A program made the translations under genes and the position numbers. Shown piece by piece: positions 61,841-64,000 of a stretch of 64,000 nucleotides of DNA (position 1 is the first letter of the stretch; each line of letters begins with the position of its first letter). The notes beneath the pieces are model-generated. The model saw nothing but the letters and a program-made list of their open reading frames with translations, did no database searches and had not been told where the DNA came from. The DNA comes from Trinickia violacea (GTDB taxonomy: Bacteria; Pseudomonadota; Gammaproteobacteria; Burkholderiales; Burkholderiaceae): NCBI RefSeq assembly GCF_005280735.1, contig NZ_CP040077.1:3720001-3784000 (forward strand). Direction: 5' to 3'.

Positions 61841-62237
61841 ATTTTTCTCCGGACCATCAGGGCGTATCGCGCGGTTTGTGGCCGTCGGAGCGCTCAATAC
61901 GGTCTTTGGTCTCGCGGTCTACACATTGTTCGTTTGGTTCGGCAGTGCGCCTTGGCTCGCGCTGATAGGCGGCAATCTCGCAGGCGTCGCATTTAACTTT
62001 CTGACTACTGGCGGACTTGTCTTCGCTGATCTCTCCCCTCAGCGAATACCAAGGTTTGTGGCAGCGTACGTCGGAACCTATTTGCTCAACCTTGGACTCA
62101 TTCATCAGTTGACGCCCCGGGTTGCTGGTCCCATAGTCAGTCAGGCCATCCTTACGCCAATTATGGCCGTCATCGCCTATTTGCTTATGTCGAAGGTCGT
62201 GTTTGTGGGGCGAGCAAACAGCGAACCTGAACCTTGA
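61788..62237 (+). CDS. GtrA family polyprenyl-phosphate-sugar flippase
   Basis: A 149-residue protein with four predicted membrane helices after the basic start GPSGRIARFVAVGALNTVFG, a GtrA/PF04138 hallmark. GtrA is thought to flip undecaprenyl-P-sugars made by GtrB-like enzymes. It lies two genes after the GtrB fusion. The ATG at 61788 overlaps the methyltransferase by 53 bp; a later in-frame start is possible, and the family start begins at about residue 25. Confidence 0.88.
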   Translation: MSETPLPWASNRQISVLKFFSGPSGRIARFVAVGALNTVFGLAVYTLFVWFGSAPWLALIGGNLAGVAFNFLTTGGLVFADLSPQRIPRFVAAYVGTYLLNLGLIHQLTPRVAGPIVSQAILTPIMAVIAYLLMSKVVFVGRANSEPEP

Positions 62238-62368
62238 ATGTCGGCCAGGATAGCGCCGCGTAATAGCGCTGCGCGCAAGTTTGTTGGCATTTCTAATAGT
62301 CGTCCACCAATGGCACAAGGCGCCAGTCCGGCGCCCACCACGTAGACATTTCGTGCGATTAGAAAGAA
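62238..62368. other. Convergent intergenic region after gtrA
   Basis: 131 bp between gtrA and the AT-rich membrane gene. GGCGCC occurs twice (62319-62324 and 62330-62335) and can pair around AGTCC as a small hairpin. There is no gene. Composition changes sharply here from GC-rich to AT-rich. Confidence 0.4.
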
Positions 62369-64000
62369 TTATCTAATTCTATCCAGCGCTTTCTGAAAAG
62401 CCGGATTCGGAGACGCTGCTTGTGTTTCTACAGCCTTAAGATACTCGCCGCGGGCACGATCTATGTCGCCTTGACGCTCCAGTGATTTCCCAAGAAAGTA
62501 ATGTGAATATGGGTTCTCTGGTAACAACGCTTCTGCCCGACGCAGATAGATTTCTGCAAGCGAAGGACGGTTGTAGTCCAAAAACAGGGTTCCATATTTT
62601 AGATATGTATACCCATCGACTGACGAATTGTCAGACTTAGAGGCGTCAAAGACGTCCAGCAAGCCTGGAAAAGCCAGGATTTCGGCCAAGGCAAAATAAT
62701 TCGGAATAGGCGTCGCAATTGAATATGGAGGCTGCAATCGCATAATTACGTCCCCATCATTTCGAACTAGCCATGCCTCATTGAAGGCCATTTTCGGAAC
62801 ATCTTCCGGACTAATAAAAGTAATCAAATCTTCTGGCTTATCCGCGCCATTCTGAGTCTGGTGAATCTTCTCGGCATCGTACGAGACTACAAATAAATGT
62901 GTTCCCGATGGCACCCCAAACGAATAAACCGAGTTTTTATTCTCAAAAATATTAGATGGGAAATTCACGCCTGAGATGAGGATATTTTGATCATCTGACG
63001 GAATTTCCTTGATGAGATCGCCAAACCTCTTCATGAATTTTTTCTGGTGCTGTTGGTCCGCGATAATCCAATTTTGCCCTGCATAGTCCCCCGCAGACAA
63101 AACCGGAGAATAAAGCGCAACAATCCCAATTGCAATTGGGATTGCTGTGAAGAATCGGATTTTTCGTGATGCAACGCATAACATTATGACGGGGGCGTAC
63201 ATCAAAAACGCAGCGTTCCACGTATAGGACTCGCTATGATGGTTTGGCAACAAAGAATTTGGGAGAAGAGCCAATGCGCCTGCGATCGGAAGCGAAAATG
63301 CCCAAAGGAATTCTCTACTCCACAAACCAGTTCCAACAGCTACAGCAATAATCGAAAGGAATACCACGCAAAGCGTGGCGGCGTTTACTCCCTCTGAGAG
63401 ATAGCGAAACCATTCCTTTGAAACTGAACTTACGGAAAGTACGACGTGGTACGCGCCCTGTGGATCCGCGCCATTCGTAAATGGGGATGACACAAAATGC
63501 TCAAAAGCGAGCGCCACCACTCCCGCCACTCCGATCGCTAGACCTGGAATTAACGACTTCATCCGAAATCTATTTTCAACCGCCCAGACAGCACATAAAA
63601 ATATTGCAGAAAGAAGGTAGGTTTCCTTTGCAAGCGGCGCTAACAATACAAAAATTGCGGCAAGCCACGGTGTCGCGCCATTCGAGATGAAAACAAAAGC
63701 AATAAGAAAGAGAAAAAACGATAGCTGGGAAAAGGAATCCCAGGTGGACATTTGATATTGGTACGGGTGCGATGATATCAGGAACGCAAACAATAACGCA
63801 CACGCAATTGCGTTCACTCCAATGGATATCTTGAATGCACGCCTAAGCGACATCACAATCAGTGCATAGTTTATCGCCACCAGCAAAAGATTTGCAACGA
63901 TCGACCCTCTGATCCCAAGATTTCCTGTCAGCCACATATAAGCTATCCCTAGGGGGCGAGGAAACATGAGAAGACCCCAAAAGGAATATGGTGAATTTTT
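62369..64000 (-). CDS. AT-rich membrane protein with TPR-like C-terminus, 5' end missing
   Basis: At least 542 residues; the frame remains open to the window end (first in-window Met 63967). About ten to eleven hydrophobic segments fill residues 1-~300, and the C-terminal ~100 residues look like TPR repeats (YLRRAEALLPENPYSHYFLGK, then GDIDRARGEYLKAVE). The architecture resembles GT-C or O-antigen-ligase-like membrane proteins with TPR tails. It is convergent with gtrA. Codon use is clearly AT-richer than all neighbours, which suggests recent acquisition. No exact function can be given. Confidence 0.7.
   Translation of the reverse strand, partial: KNSPYSFWGLLMFPRPLGIAYMWLTGNLGIRGSIVANLLLVAINYALIVMSLRRAFKISIGVNAIACALLFAFLISSHPYQYQMSTWDSFSQLSFFLFLIAFVFISNGATPWLAAIFVLLAPLAKETYLLSAIFLCAVWAVENRFRMKSLIPGLAIGVAGVVALAFEHFVSSPFTNGADPQGAYHVVLSVSSVSKEWFRYLSEGVNAATLCVVFLSIIAVAVGTGLWSREFLWAFSLPIAGALALLPNSLLPNHHSESYTWNAAFLMYAPVIMLCVASRKIRFFTAIPIAIGIVALYSPVLSAGDYAGQNWIIADQQHQKKFMKRFGDLIKEIPSDDQNILISGVNFPSNIFENKNSVYSFGVPSGTHLFVVSYDAEKIHQTQNGADKPEDLITFISPEDVPKMAFNEAWLVRNDGDVIMRLQPPYSIATPIPNYFALAEILAFPGLLDVFDASKSDNSSVDGYTYLKYGTLFLDYNRPSLAEIYLRRAEALLPENPYSHYFLGKSLERQGDIDRARGEYLKAVETQAASPNPAFQKALDRIR

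Overview
The window is chromosomal DNA of a GC-rich beta-proteobacterium, most likely Burkholderia sensu lato (Paraburkholderia, Caballeronia or Trinickia type). The evidence is the high GC third-position bias, the Urt plus urease gene order, the WaaA/Kdo-hydroxylase/WaaC lipopolysaccharide-core cluster, and the style of intergenic palindromes. No rRNA, tRNA or CRISPR array was seen. Genus is an inference; no search was run.

Layout. (1) 1-9.6 kb: urea uptake and hydrolysis, with the end of urtB (cut by the window edge), urtC, urtD, urtE, then ureD, ureA, ureB, ureC, ureE, ureF, ureG. The ureD-ureA gap carries a sigma-54 type promoter with two NtrC-like boxes upstream, which points to nitrogen control. 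(2) 9.6-12.7 kb: a cysteine synthase family enzyme, a small hypothetical protein and a HipB/HipA module with three 25-bp operator-like palindromes. (3) 12.7-18.6 kb: LPS inner core (waaA, Kdo hydroxylase, waaC), a lipoprotein and a phosphomannomutase/phosphoglucomutase. (4) 18.8-23.1 kb: a surface-glycan operon (flippase, GT2, GT4, galE). (5) 23.2-25.45 kb: a mobile-DNA scar, an IS110-family pseudogene between inverted copies of a ~230-bp repeat. (6) 25.5-31.7 kb: a Pot-type ABC importer divergent from a MocR-type regulator. (7) 31.7-38.1 kb: small hypotheticals, an AmrS-like radical SAM protein, an M28 peptidase, an MBL hydrolase and a secreted beta-propeller protein. (8) 38.1-43.0 kb: LysR regulator, M20 peptidase, MHS-type MFS transporter and a serine hydrolase. 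(9) 43.2-64 kb: a large polysaccharide locus of two divergent operons.

The most interesting part is 50.9-62.2 kb. FkbH-like protein, acyl carrier protein, MBOAT and an SGNH-like membrane-anchored protein sit in that order, the same logic as DltA-DltC-DltB-DltD. The proposal is that a glyceryl (or related) acyl group is loaded on the ACP and passed across the membrane to a surface glycan. Downstream are a GT-C-like membrane protein, a split transketolase, a fusion of a sugar epimerase with a GtrB-like polyprenyl-phosphate glycosyltransferase, a methyltransferase and GtrA. This looks like synthesis and periplasmic attachment of an unusual sugar. The facing operon (GT2, epimerase, WbpL-like, WbpM-like, GT4) supplies initiation and precursor steps for an O-antigen-like polymer. 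Base composition falls through this locus and is clearly AT-richer in the last gene, which runs off the window end.
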